NCBI RefSeq assembly: GCF_024584805.1
Contig: NZ_CP075715.1
Location: forward strand, 5,985,526 to 6,049,525
DNA: 64,000 nt
Direction: 5' to 3'
Source: Streptomyces sp. FIT100
Lineage (GTDB): Bacteria > Actinomycetota > Actinomycetes > Streptomycetales > Streptomycetaceae
The notes under the pieces are model-generated. The model made no database searches. It saw nothing but the letters and a program-made list of their open reading frames with translations, and was not told where the DNA came from. A program made the translations under genes and the position numbers. How positions within the stretch are numbered: position 1 is the first letter of the stretch; each line of letters opens with the position of its first letter. Shown piece after piece: positions 1 to 8,682 of the stretch.

Positions 1-158
1 TTCCGGAATGACCGTGATCCTCCGCTTCCGGCGTCGTTGGTTCGTACGGGGGACGGAGGGGCGGCGTTCACCCCCGAGGGCTGGGGAGACGAGCGCCCCA
101 CCGAGGTGCAACACGCCTGTGACACCTGTGACATCCGTGAGCGGGAGGACCGAGATCC

Positions 159-1535
159 GTGGCCGTGACCGAACCTGCCCCCCTGGCGCAGCCCGCCGCG
201 CACGAAGGGATCCTGCGGCGGCAGTCGCTCCGTGAATCGGCGGCGAGGACCTATGCGCGGTCGCTCCCGATCGTCCCGGTCCGCGCGCGCGGGCTGACCA
301 TCGAGGGGGCCGACGGGCGCCGCTACCTCGACTGTCTCTCGGGTGCGGGAACCCTGGCCCTCGGGCACAACCATCCCGTCGTGCTGGAGGCCATCAAGAA
401 GGTCATCGCCTCGGGGGCCCCGCTGCACGTCCTCGACCTGGCCACCCCGGTCAAGGACGCCTTCACCACCGAGCTGTTCGCCACCCTGCCGCGGTCGCTC
501 GCCGACGACGCCCGGATCCAGTTCTGCGGACCCGCGGGCACGGACGCGGTCGAGGCGGCGCTCAAACTCGTGCGCACCGCCACGGGCCGCACCGGGCTGC
601 TCGCCTTCACCGGCGCGTACCACGGCATGACCGCCGGCGCGCTCGCCGCCTCGGGCGGGGCCACCGATGTGCGCGTAACCCGGCTGCCGTACCCGCAGGA
701 CTACCGCTGCCCCTTCGGGATCGGCGGCGACCGCGGAGCCGAACTCGCCGCCCGCTGGACCGAGAGCCTCCTCGACGACCCCAAGAGCGGAGTCCCCGCC
801 CCGGCCGGGATGATCGTGGAGCCCGTGCAGGGGGAGGGGGGAGTGATCCCGGCCCCCGACGCCTGGATGCGCCGGATGCGTGCCCTCACCGAGGACCGCT
901 CGATCCCGCTGATCGCCGACGAGGTGCAGACCGGGGTCGGCCGCACCGGCACCTTCTGGGCGGTCGAGCACAGCGGGATCGTTCCCGATGTGATGGTCCT
1001 GTCCAAGGCCATCGGCGGCTCCCTTCCCCTGGCCGTCGTCGTCTACCGCTCCGAGCTCGACGCCTGGCAGCCCGGCGCCCACGCCGGTACCTTCCGCGGG
1101 AACCAGCTCGCCATGGCCGCGGGCGCCGCCACCCTCGCGTTCGTCCGCGAGAACCGCCTGGCCGAACGTGCCGCCACCCTCGGCGCCCGGATGCTCGGCC
1201 GCCTCCAGGGACTCGCGGCGAGCCACCACTGCATCGGCGACGTACGCGGTCGCGGCCTCATGATCGGCGTCGAACTCGTCGACCCGGAGACCGACGACCC
1301 CAGGGCGGACGTGCCACCGCCCGCCCCCGGCCTCGCCGCCGCCGTGCAGCAGGAATGCCTCCGCCGCGGCCTCATCGTCGAACTCGGCGGACGCCACTCG
1401 GGTGTCGTCCGGCTGCTGCCTCCCCTCACTCTCACCGACGAACAGGCCGCCGCGGTCCTCGACCGCTTCGCCGACGCCCTGGCCGCCGCCGCACGTTCCC
1501 CCTACCGCCGGACCCACACCAGCCCGGCGCACTGA
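159..1535 (+). CDS. class III PLP aminotransferase of siderophore pathway (diaminobutyrate aminotransferase-like)
   Basis: This 458-residue protein is a fold-type I, class III aminotransferase. The PLP site is visible: a phosphate-binding GPAGTDAVEAALK segment near residue 125, the cofactor Asp in IADEVQTGVGRTG near 254, and the Schiff-base lysine in LSKAIGGSLP near 283. Family knowledge of rhizobactin 1021 (RhbA) and similar pathways suggests it makes L-2,4-diaminobutyrate from aspartate semialdehyde and glutamate, the precursor of 1,3-diaminopropane. That substrate is inferred mainly from the three siderophore genes that follow. The GTG start at 159 is preceded by GGGAGG at a good distance; a second in-frame GTG lies at 165. 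The next gene starts 29 bases after the stop, so the four genes look like one operon. Related 4-aminobutyrate or ornithine aminotransferases cannot be excluded from sequence alone. Confidence 0.85.
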   Translation: MAVTEPAPLAQPAAHEGILRRQSLRESAARTYARSLPIVPVRARGLTIEGADGRRYLDCLSGAGTLALGHNHPVVLEAIKKVIASGAPLHVLDLATPVKDAFTTELFATLPRSLADDARIQFCGPAGTDAVEAALKLVRTATGRTGLLAFTGAYHGMTAGALAASGGATDVRVTRLPYPQDYRCPFGIGGDRGAELAARWTESLLDDPKSGVPAPAGMIVEPVQGEGGVIPAPDAWMRRMRALTEDRSIPLIADEVQTGVGRTGTFWAVEHSGIVPDVMVLSKAIGGSLPLAVVVYRSELDAWQPGAHAGTFRGNQLAMAAGAATLAFVRENRLAERAATLGARMLGRLQGLAASHHCIGDVRGRGLMIGVELVDPETDDPRADVPPPAPGLAAAVQQECLRRGLIVELGGRHSGVVRLLPPLTLTDEQAAAVLDRFADALAAAARSPYRRTHTSPAH

Positions 1536-1564
1536 TCCCGGACGACATCACAAGGAAGTCCCCC

Positions 1565-3649
1565 GTGAACCCCACCCCCACAGCTGACGCTCCCGAGCCC
1601 GACGGCCGTCCCGCCGCCCGCCCCGCAGGGCACAACGGGACGTGCGGCCCCCTCACGGTCGAGCAGGCGACGGTGCCGCGGCAGCTGTCGGGGTGCCCCG
1701 ACAAGCGGTCCTCTCCCGTCCCCACGCCAGGCGCCGCGATGCCACCCGCCGCCGTGGGCGTCCGGCCCGGCGCCGAGGCACCGGATCCGCTGGACCATCC
1801 CGATCCGCACAGCGTGGCGGACGCGGCCGCGACCGAGAACCTGCTGCGCTGCTGGGTCCGGGAGAACGATCTCGCCCGGCCGGCAGGCCAGACGCTGCGC
1901 ATTCCCCTGGACGCCAGCGGCACAGCCCTGCTCGTCCCCGTCCGCTACTGGTCGACCGCCGGCTGGCACCGCTTCGGCCCGCCCGCCCTCGAGGGCGCGC
2001 CCCACGGCGCCCCGGCCGCCGACGCCGTCACCGTCGCCGCGCTCCTCACCCGCGAGCAGAACGCCGAGGGTCCGGCCTCCTACGGTCCGGCCGCCGAGGG
2101 TCCGGCCACCTACGGTTCGGCCGCCGCCGGGATCGCGAACGTCCCCGACGAGTACGCCCGGGACGAGGCCGGCCAGGAGGAGCCCGGCCTGGACGAGCCC
2201 CGCCGTGCGCGCCATTCCGAGGGAGCCGATCTCGTCGGCAGGGTTGCCGACTCCGTTCGGCGGACGGCCGACTTCATCACCGACCGCCGACGGCACCCCG
2301 CCCCGCCCGCCCACGCCGACCTGTTCCTCACCGCCGAACAGTCGCTGCTCCTCGGGCACCCGCTCCACCCCACACCCAAGAGCCGCGAAGGACTCTCCGA
2401 GGCCGAGGCCCGTCTCTACTCACCCGAGTTGTACGGCTCCTTCCCGCTCCACTGGCTGGCCGCCGACCGCAGGGTCCTTGCCACCGACTCGGCCTGGACG
2501 GAGGAAGGGCGTCCCGTCCCCGCCGAGCTGCTCGCGCTCCGTCTCAGTGACGGGCTCCAACTGCCCCCCGGCACCGTGCCGTTGCCGCTCCACCCATGGC
2601 AGGCCAGGGAACTCTCCCACCGGCCCGCGGTCGCCGCCCTCCTCGACGCCGGCCTTCTCCACGACCTCGGTCCCGGCGGCGCCCCCTGGCACCCCACCTC
2701 GTCGGTCCGCACCGTCCACCGGCCCGGCACCCCCGCCATGCTCAAGCTCTCGCTCGGCGTACGCATCACCAACTCCCGTCGGGAGAACCTCCGCAAGGAA
2801 CTCCACCGGGGCGTGGAGGTCCACCGTCTGCTGCGCAGCGGACTGGCCGACCAGTGGCGCGCCGCCCACCCCCGCTTCGACATCGTCCGCGACCCCGCCT
2901 GGCTCGCTGTCGACACCCCCGACGGGACGCCCGTACCGGGACTGGACGTCATGGTGCGCCACAACCCGTTCGCCCCGGGCGACGACGCCGTGTGCATCGC
3001 CGGGCTCACCGCCCCCAGGCCCTGGCCCGGCCGGTCCCGGATGCACTCGCGCCTCGCCGACATCGTGAACCGGCTGGCCGTCCGCACCGGCCGGCCCGGC
3101 GGGGCCGTCGCCGCCGAGTGGTTCCTGCGCTACCTCGACCAGGTCGTGCGCCCGGTGCTCTGGCTGGACGGCACGGCCGGAGTCGCCCTCGAAGCCCACC
3201 AGCAGAACACGCTGGTGATCCTCGACCCCGACGGCTGGCCGGTCGGCGGCCGCTACCGCGACAACCAGGGCTACTACTACCGCGAGTCCCACCGCGCCGC
3301 CCTCGAACTCCGGCTCCCCGGCATCGGCTCCGCCAGCGACACCTTCGTCCCCGACACCGTCACCGACGAGCGCTTCGCCTACTACCTCGGCATCAACAAC
3401 GTCCTTGGCCTGATCGGCGCCTTCGGCTCCCAGCGCCTCGCCGACGAGCGCGTACTCATCGCGGCCTTCCGCCAGTTCCTCACCTCCGCCACGCCGCTCG
3501 GCTCCCCCTTGCCGGCCCTGCTCCTGGACGCCCCGACCCTGCGCTGCAAGGCCAATCTGCTCACCCGGCTCCACGGCCTCGACGAACTCGTCGGCCCCGT
3601 GGACACCCAGTCCGTCTACGTCACCATCGCCAATCCCCTCCACTCCTGA
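1565..3649 (+). CDS. IucA/IucC-family NRPS-independent siderophore synthetase (first copy)
   Basis: This 694-residue protein belongs to the NIS synthetase family, ATP-dependent enzymes that condense citrate or a carboxylate intermediate with an amine. Family motifs seen in order are GHPLHPTPKSREG, PLHPWQ, TSSVRTV, KLSLGVRITNSRREN and EAHQQNTLV, followed by a FhuF-like C-terminal region. The GTG start at 1565 was chosen because AAGGAAG lies just upstream and the start falls after the aminotransferase stop; the open frame itself extends back into that gene. Compared with ordinary members, there is an extra Ala/Gly/Pro-rich stretch around residues 165-200 with a repeated (E)GPA-x-YG motif, probably a disordered linker. 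The order of genes matches RhbC in rhizobactin-type operons. The product is most likely a citrate-diaminopropane hydroxamate or amide, but the exact compound is inference. Confidence 0.88.
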   Translation: MNPTPTADAPEPDGRPAARPAGHNGTCGPLTVEQATVPRQLSGCPDKRSSPVPTPGAAMPPAAVGVRPGAEAPDPLDHPDPHSVADAAATENLLRCWVRENDLARPAGQTLRIPLDASGTALLVPVRYWSTAGWHRFGPPALEGAPHGAPAADAVTVAALLTREQNAEGPASYGPAAEGPATYGSAAAGIANVPDEYARDEAGQEEPGLDEPRRARHSEGADLVGRVADSVRRTADFITDRRRHPAPPAHADLFLTAEQSLLLGHPLHPTPKSREGLSEAEARLYSPELYGSFPLHWLAADRRVLATDSAWTEEGRPVPAELLALRLSDGLQLPPGTVPLPLHPWQARELSHRPAVAALLDAGLLHDLGPGGAPWHPTSSVRTVHRPGTPAMLKLSLGVRITNSRRENLRKELHRGVEVHRLLRSGLADQWRAAHPRFDIVRDPAWLAVDTPDGTPVPGLDVMVRHNPFAPGDDAVCIAGLTAPRPWPGRSRMHSRLADIVNRLAVRTGRPGGAVAAEWFLRYLDQVVRPVLWLDGTAGVALEAHQQNTLVILDPDGWPVGGRYRDNQGYYYRESHRAALELRLPGIGSASDTFVPDTVTDERFAYYLGINNVLGLIGAFGSQRLADERVLIAAFRQFLTSATPLGSPLPALLLDAPTLRCKANLLTRLHGLDELVGPVDTQSVYVTIANPLHS

Positions 3650-3693
3650 CCGGCTTCGGTCCTTCCGAACCGCTGAGAGGAGCGCGCCATCCC

Positions 3694-4491
3694 ATGCCTC
3701 CCACCGAATCCGGCACCGAATCGAGCACTGACTCGGGCACCGACGCGGGAGCGTCTCCCGGCACCCCTTCCGACGGGGACGCCGAAGACACACTGGACCT
3801 GCGGCTGCCGGACGAGTTCATCGCACTGTTCGGAGAGGACGCCGACCAGGCCGGCCTCCCCGCCGCCGGTGCGGGCGCCGGGCTGCTCGCCGCGGTCGCC
3901 GGTGAGGCAGTCGACCGTGAGGGCCTCCTCGACGCCCCGGCCGACTGGGGTGCGGTCACCACCCCCCTCGGCGCCTTCCAGCTCGTCCCCGTCCGCATCG
4001 AGCGGGACCTCCAACTGATCAGCCGCTGGATGAACGACCCCGCCGTCGCAGCCTTCTGGCAGCTGGCCGGACCCGAGTCGGTCGCCGAGACCCATCTCCG
4101 CTCCCAGCTCGACGGGGACGGCCGCAGCGCACCCTGCCTCGGCGTACTCGACGGCGTGCCCATGAGCTACTTCGAGATCTACCGCGCCGACCTCGACCCT
4201 CTCGCCCGTCACTACCCGGCCCGTCCCCACGACACCGGCATCCACCTCCTCATCGGCGGTGTCGCCGACCGCGGCCACGGCGTCGGCACCGCACTGCTCA
4301 GGGCCGTCGCCGACCTCGTCCTCGACCAGCGCCCCCGCTGCTCACGCGTCGTCGCCGAACCCGACCTGCGCAACACCCCCTCCGTGTCCGCCTTTCTGAG
4401 CGCCGGCTTCCGCTTCTCCGCGGAAGTCGATCTCCCCGACAAGCGAGCCGCGCTCATGGTCCGCGACCGTGCGCTGAGCAATCTGCTCTGA
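3694..4491 (+). CDS. GNAT-family siderophore acyltransferase (RhbD/IucB-like)
   Basis: This is a 265-residue GNAT protein. The acetyl-CoA-binding motif A is visible as GVADRGHGVGTALL near residues 188-201, and the segment before it (MNDPAVAAFW, then YFEIYRADLD) matches the acyltransferases of hydroxamate siderophore pathways. In the aerobactin and rhizobactin systems this enzyme acetylates the N-hydroxylated amine before the synthetases use it. The first 60 or so residues are acidic and low in complexity (repeated SGT/DSGTD), not part of the fold. The ATG at 3694 follows GAGAGGAG; the open frame runs much further upstream but only as an antisense-like shadow of the previous gene. It sits between the two synthetases, which supports an assembly role. 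No hydroxylase is present in this window, so the true acyl acceptor is uncertain. Confidence 0.82.
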   Translation: MPPTESGTESSTDSGTDAGASPGTPSDGDAEDTLDLRLPDEFIALFGEDADQAGLPAAGAGAGLLAAVAGEAVDREGLLDAPADWGAVTTPLGAFQLVPVRIERDLQLISRWMNDPAVAAFWQLAGPESVAETHLRSQLDGDGRSAPCLGVLDGVPMSYFEIYRADLDPLARHYPARPHDTGIHLLIGGVADRGHGVGTALLRAVADLVLDQRPRCSRVVAEPDLRNTPSVSAFLSAGFRFSAEVDLPDKRAALMVRDRALSNLL

Positions 4492-4550
4492 ACGACCCGC
4501 TGACTCACCTACACCGCTCGCCCCGCATCGGTTCCATTCGAGGAGTCCCC

Positions 4551-6386
4551 GTGCCGAAGCCCCCTTCCAGCCCAGACTCCGACGAGCCGCCCGCCCAGCC
4601 CGAGACCCCGGCGGCCCAACCCGCCCAGCTGCTCACCCCGGCCGAGCTGAATCCGGAGACCTGGCGCCGAGCGGCCGCCCGCCTCCTCGCCAAGACGATC
4701 GGCGAGTTCGCGTACGAGGAACTGGTCGAGCCGGTCCCGCAGGGCCCCGGCGACCGCTACACCCTCCGCCTCGACGACGGCGAGACCCTGACCTTCCGGG
4801 CCCGGCGAGGCGCGTACGGCAGCTGGCAGGTCGTACCGGACTCGATCGAGAGGGAGGGCGAGCCCTTCGCCGACCCGCTGGACTTCCTCGTCGGGGCCCG
4901 CCGCCTCCTCGCCCTCGACGGAGCGACCCTCGGCCACCTCATCCGCGAGCTCAACACCACACTCGCCGCCGACTGCAGGCTCGACCACACCGCCCTCCCC
5001 GCCGCCAGGCTCGCCGACCTCGACTACGCCGCGCTCGAAGGGCACCAGACGGGCCACCCCTGGCTCGTCCCCAACAAAGGCCGCATCGGTCTCTCCGCCC
5101 GCGACACCGCCCGCTGGGCGCCGGAGGCCCGCACTCCGGCCCGTTTCCCGTGGATCGCCGTCAACAGCACGCTCGCCAGCTACCGCGGAGTCCCCGGACT
5201 CGACACCCCCCACCGGCTCTACGCGCGGGAACTCGACCCCGGCACCCGTGACGCCTTCGCGGCCCGACTGCGCTCCCGCGGCCTCGACCCGGCCGGCTAC
5301 CTCCTCCTCCCCGTGCACCCCTGGCAGTGGGACCAGGTGCTGCTTCCTCTCTACGCCGAGTCGATCGCCCGCGGCGACATCGTCCCGCTGGGCCAGGACG
5401 GCGACCTCCGGACCCCTCAGCAGTCGGTCCGCACCTTCCTCAACACCAGCCGGCCCGACCGGCACACCGTCAAGCTCCCGCTGTCCGTGCTCAACACCCT
5501 CGTCTGGCGCGGGCTGCCCACGGAACGCACCCTCGCGGCCCCGGCCGTCACCGCATGGGTGCAGGGCCTGCGCGACGCGGACCCCTTCCTGCGCGACGAG
5601 TGCGGTGTGATCCTGCTCGGCGAGGTCGCCTCCGTCACGGTCCAGCACCCGCACTACGACCGACTCCCCGAGGTCCCGTACCAGTACAGGGAGCTCCTCG
5701 GCGCGATCTGGCGCGAACCCCTGCGGCTGCCCCCGGGAGAGCGGGCACGTACGCTCGCCTCGCTCCTGCACACCGACCCGGACGGGCGCGCCTTCACGGC
5801 CGAGCTGGTCGAGCGCTCGGGACTCGCCCCCACCGCGTGGCTGCGGCACCTCTTCGCCGCACTGCTGCCGCCGCTGCTGCGTTTCCTCTACCGCCACGGC
5901 ACCGTGTTCTCCCCCCACGGAGAGAACGCCATCGTCGTCTTCGACGCCCACGACGTGCCCGTACGGCTCGCGATCAAGGACTTCGTCGACGATGTGAACG
6001 TCAGCGCCCGGCCGCTCCCGGACCACGACTCCATGCCCGACGACGTACGGGCGGTCCTGCTCACCGAGGAGCCCGCCTTCCTCACCCAGTTCATCCACTC
6101 CGGGCTCTTCGTCGGCGTCTTCCGCTTCCTGGCCCCGCTGTGCGAGCAGCAACTGGGTGTACCCGAAGGCGACTTCTGGTCCCTCGTACGGGCGGAGATC
6201 CTGCGCCACCAGGCCAGGTTCCCCGACCTCAAGGACCGCTACGAGATGTTCGACCTGCTCACCCCGCGGATCGAGCGGCTCTGCCTCAACCGCAACCGGC
6301 TGCATCTCGACGGCTACCGGGACCGCTCCGAACGTCCGCACGCCGCCGTCCACGGCACGGTCCCCAATCCGCTCGGCTCGGTCTGA
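4551..6386 (+). CDS. IucA/IucC-family NRPS-independent siderophore synthetase (second copy)
   Basis: This is a 611-residue second NIS synthetase, corresponding in position to RhbF/IucC. Motifs seen are GHPWLVPNKGRIGLS near residue 163, PVHPWQWDQ near 256, QQSVRTF, KLPLSVLNTLVWRGL, and SPHGENAIVVFD near 453, which stands where the first copy has EAHQQN. Two synthetases in one operon fit a pathway that loads two arms onto citrate in succession; which copy acts first is inferred from homologues. The GTG start at 4551 has GAGGAGT six bases upstream, while the 59-base gap after the acyltransferase shows no terminator. The N-terminal 25 residues are Pro-rich and probably flexible. The following 157 bases separate it from a helicase gene with its own promoter-like sequence, so I take this as the last gene of the operon. 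Confidence 0.88.
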   Translation: MPKPPSSPDSDEPPAQPETPAAQPAQLLTPAELNPETWRRAAARLLAKTIGEFAYEELVEPVPQGPGDRYTLRLDDGETLTFRARRGAYGSWQVVPDSIEREGEPFADPLDFLVGARRLLALDGATLGHLIRELNTTLAADCRLDHTALPAARLADLDYAALEGHQTGHPWLVPNKGRIGLSARDTARWAPEARTPARFPWIAVNSTLASYRGVPGLDTPHRLYARELDPGTRDAFAARLRSRGLDPAGYLLLPVHPWQWDQVLLPLYAESIARGDIVPLGQDGDLRTPQQSVRTFLNTSRPDRHTVKLPLSVLNTLVWRGLPTERTLAAPAVTAWVQGLRDADPFLRDECGVILLGEVASVTVQHPHYDRLPEVPYQYRELLGAIWREPLRLPPGERARTLASLLHTDPDGRAFTAELVERSGLAPTAWLRHLFAALLPPLLRFLYRHGTVFSPHGENAIVVFDAHDVPVRLAIKDFVDDVNVSARPLPDHDSMPDDVRAVLLTEEPAFLTQFIHSGLFVGVFRFLAPLCEQQLGVPEGDFWSLVRAEILRHQARFPDLKDRYEMFDLLTPRIERLCLNRNRLHLDGYRDRSERPHAAVHGTVPNPLGSV

Positions 6387-6543
6387 CGCCTGCCCTCGGC
6401 CCGCCTTCCACCTGCCTCCCACCTGCTTCCCATCTGCCTTCGACCGGGACACCCTCGACCTCCTTGTGACCGGATCGAACAGCGCGTAACAAGATCTCGA
6501 CCCGTCCGGGGCTGTCAGTGCGACGGATTAGGGTGGACGGCCT

Positions 6544-8517
6544 ATGACGAAGCCATCCCTCCCCGAGCTCCTCCACGCCGCCGTCACAGCCGTCGGCGGG
6601 GTGGAAAGGCCTGGCCAGGTCGCCATGGCCGAGTCGGTGGCAGCAGCCATCGACGACAGCTCCCATCTGCTCGTCCAGGCCGGCACCGGCACCGGAAAGT
6701 CCCTCGGATATCTGGTGCCCGCCCTGGCCCACGGGGAGCGCGTCGTCGTGGCCACGGCGACGCTCGCACTGCAGCGCCAGCTCGTGGAGCGGGACCTTCC
6801 GAGAACGGTGGAGGCACTGCATCCGCAGCTGCGCCGCCGCCCGCAGTTCGCCATGCTCAAGGGCCGGTCGAACTACCTCTGCCTCCACCGGCTCCACGAG
6901 GGCGTTCCGCAGGAAGAGGAGGAAGGGCTCTTCGACCCCTTCGAGTCGGCGACGCCCACGAGCAAGCTCGGCCAGGACCTGCTGCGCATGCGGGACTGGG
7001 CGGACGAGACGGAGACCGGCGACCGCGACGACCTCACCCCCGGCGTCTCCGACCGGGCGTGGTCGCAGGTTTCCGTGTCCTCCCGTGAGTGTCTGGGCGC
7101 GAGCAAGTGCGCCTACGGGGCGGAATGCTTCGCGGAGATGGCCAGGGAGCGCGCCAAGCTGTCCGACGTGGTGGTCACCAACCACGCGCTGCTCGCCATC
7201 GACGCGATCGAGGGCGCTCCGGTGCTGCCGCAGCACGAGGTGCTGATCGTCGACGAGGCGCATGAGCTGGTCTCCCGGGTCACCGGAGTCGCCACGGGTG
7301 AGCTCACGCCCCACCAGGTCAACCGTGCGGTGCGCCGCGGCGCCAAGCTGGTCAACGAGAAGGCCGCCGACCAGCTCCAGACTGCCGCCGAGGGCTTCGA
7401 GCGGCTGATGGAGCTCGCACTCCCCGGCCGCCTGGAGGAGATCCCGGAGGACCTCGGGTACGCACTGCTGGCGTTGCGCGACGCGGCCCGTACGGTCATC
7501 TCCGCGCTCGGGGCCACCCGCGACAAGTCGGTCCAGGACGAGGACGCGGTGCGCAAGCAGGCGCTCGCCTCGATCGAGAGCATCCACGACGTGTCCGAGC
7601 GGATCACCAACGGCTCGGAGTACGACGTCGTCTGGTACGAGCGCCACGACCGCTTCGGCGCCTCGCTGCGGGTCGCGCCGCTCTCCGTCTCCGGGCTGCT
7701 CCGCGAGAAGCTCTTCGCCGACCGGTCGGTGGTCCTGACGTCGGCGACGCTCAAGCTCGGCGGCGACTTCAACGGGGTCGGTGCCTCGCTCGGACTCGCC
7801 CCGGAGGGCACCGAGGGCGAGGACCTGCCCGTGTGGACGGGCCTCGATGTGGGTTCGCCCTTCGACTATCCGAAGCAGGGGATCCTGTACGTCGCGAAGC
7901 ATCTGGCCCGCCCGGCGCGCGACGGCGACCGCGGCGACATGCTGGATGAGCTCACCGAGCTGATCCAGGCCGCCGGTGGACGCACACTCGGCCTGTTCTC
8001 CTCGATGCGGGCCGCTCAGCTGGCCGCCGAGGAACTGCGCTCGCGCATTCCGGAGTTCCCCATCCTGCTCCAGGGCGAGGAGACGCTCGGCGAGCTGATC
8101 AAGAACTTCGCGGCCGATCCGAAGACCTGTCTGTTCGGCACGCTCTCGCTCTGGCAGGGCGTCGATGTCCCGGGTGCGAGCTGCCAGCTGGTCGTCATGG
8201 ACAAGATCCCCTTCCCGCGCCCCGACGATCCGCTGATGAGCGCTCGCCAGAAGGCGGTCGAGGATGCCGGGGGGAACGGCTTCATGGCCGTCGCCGCGAC
8301 GCACGCGGCGCTGCTGATGGCCCAGGGGGCGGGGCGTCTCGTCAGGGCGACGGGCGACCGGGGCGTGGTCGCCGTGCTGGATCAGCGACTGGCCACCGCC
8401 CGCTACGGCAACTATCTGCGGGCGTCACTGCCCGACTTCTGGTACACGACGGACCGTAATCAGGTGCGCCGCTCACTGGCCGCGATCGATGCCGCGGCGA
8501 AGAAGGACGAGGCATAA
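6544..8517 (+). CDS. DinG/XPD-type ATP-dependent DNA helicase
   Basis: This 657-residue superfamily 2 helicase has the DinG/XPD layout. Walker A is QAGTGTGKSLG near residues 46-56, the DEAH box is VDEAHEL near 236, and the C-terminal motifs are LWQGVDVPG and QGAGRLVRATGDRG. Four cysteines between motifs Ia and II (one in YLCLHR, three in ECLGASKCAYGAECF) match the iron-sulfur cluster of this family. The expected role is 5'-3' unwinding of damaged or R-loop-containing DNA. The ATG at 6544 follows AGGGTGG. The same bases include a TAGGGT at 6529 that could be a -10 box, which would give a very short leader; no good -35 is seen. It lies convergent to lexA, but I find no SOS box in front of it. 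Confidence 0.9.
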   Translation: MTKPSLPELLHAAVTAVGGVERPGQVAMAESVAAAIDDSSHLLVQAGTGTGKSLGYLVPALAHGERVVVATATLALQRQLVERDLPRTVEALHPQLRRRPQFAMLKGRSNYLCLHRLHEGVPQEEEEGLFDPFESATPTSKLGQDLLRMRDWADETETGDRDDLTPGVSDRAWSQVSVSSRECLGASKCAYGAECFAEMARERAKLSDVVVTNHALLAIDAIEGAPVLPQHEVLIVDEAHELVSRVTGVATGELTPHQVNRAVRRGAKLVNEKAADQLQTAAEGFERLMELALPGRLEEIPEDLGYALLALRDAARTVISALGATRDKSVQDEDAVRKQALASIESIHDVSERITNGSEYDVVWYERHDRFGASLRVAPLSVSGLLREKLFADRSVVLTSATLKLGGDFNGVGASLGLAPEGTEGEDLPVWTGLDVGSPFDYPKQGILYVAKHLARPARDGDRGDMLDELTELIQAAGGRTLGLFSSMRAAQLAAEELRSRIPEFPILLQGEETLGELIKNFAADPKTCLFGTLSLWQGVDVPGASCQLVVMDKIPFPRPDDPLMSARQKAVEDAGGNGFMAVAATHAALLMAQGAGRLVRATGDRGVVAVLDQRLATARYGNYLRASLPDFWYTTDRNQVRRSLAAIDAAAKKDEA

Positions 8518-8604
8518 GGGGCTGGAGCGTTCCTGGCCTGCGTCCGTCTGCGAGATGTGGGCATGCGGGATGTGGGCATGGCGGGCCAGGCCGTAGGCAC
8601 AGCA

Positions 8605-8639
8605 GGGCCCCGGGACCGGCGCAGTGGGTCCCGGGGCCC
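8605..8639. terminator. bidirectional hairpin between the helicase gene and lexA
   Basis: A 13-bp perfect stem (8605-8617 with 8627-8639, GGGCCCCGGGACC and its complement) encloses a 9-base loop. It sits between two convergent genes and has no U-run, as is usual for Streptomyces terminators. Confidence 0.8.
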
Positions 8640-8682
8640 GGTCAGAGCCGACGAGGTGAGGCGACGAGGTGAGGCCGCGAGG

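Noticed and set aside
1..158. A gene or iron-box at the window start
   Set aside because: The short open frame at 8-235 overlaps the aminotransferase start and has no homology. No DmdR/Fur-type TTAGGTTAGGCT palindrome was found upstream of the siderophore genes.
6473..6490. SOS box in front of the DinG-type helicase
   Set aside because: CGAACAGCGCGTAAC has a five-base spacer and a mismatched right arm, so it does not meet the CGAAC-N4-GTTCG rule.
6464..6492. A -35/-10 pair (TTGTGA...TAACAA) for the helicase gene
   Set aside because: The -10 matches only three of six bases, and TAGGGT nearer the ATG fits Streptomyces better.
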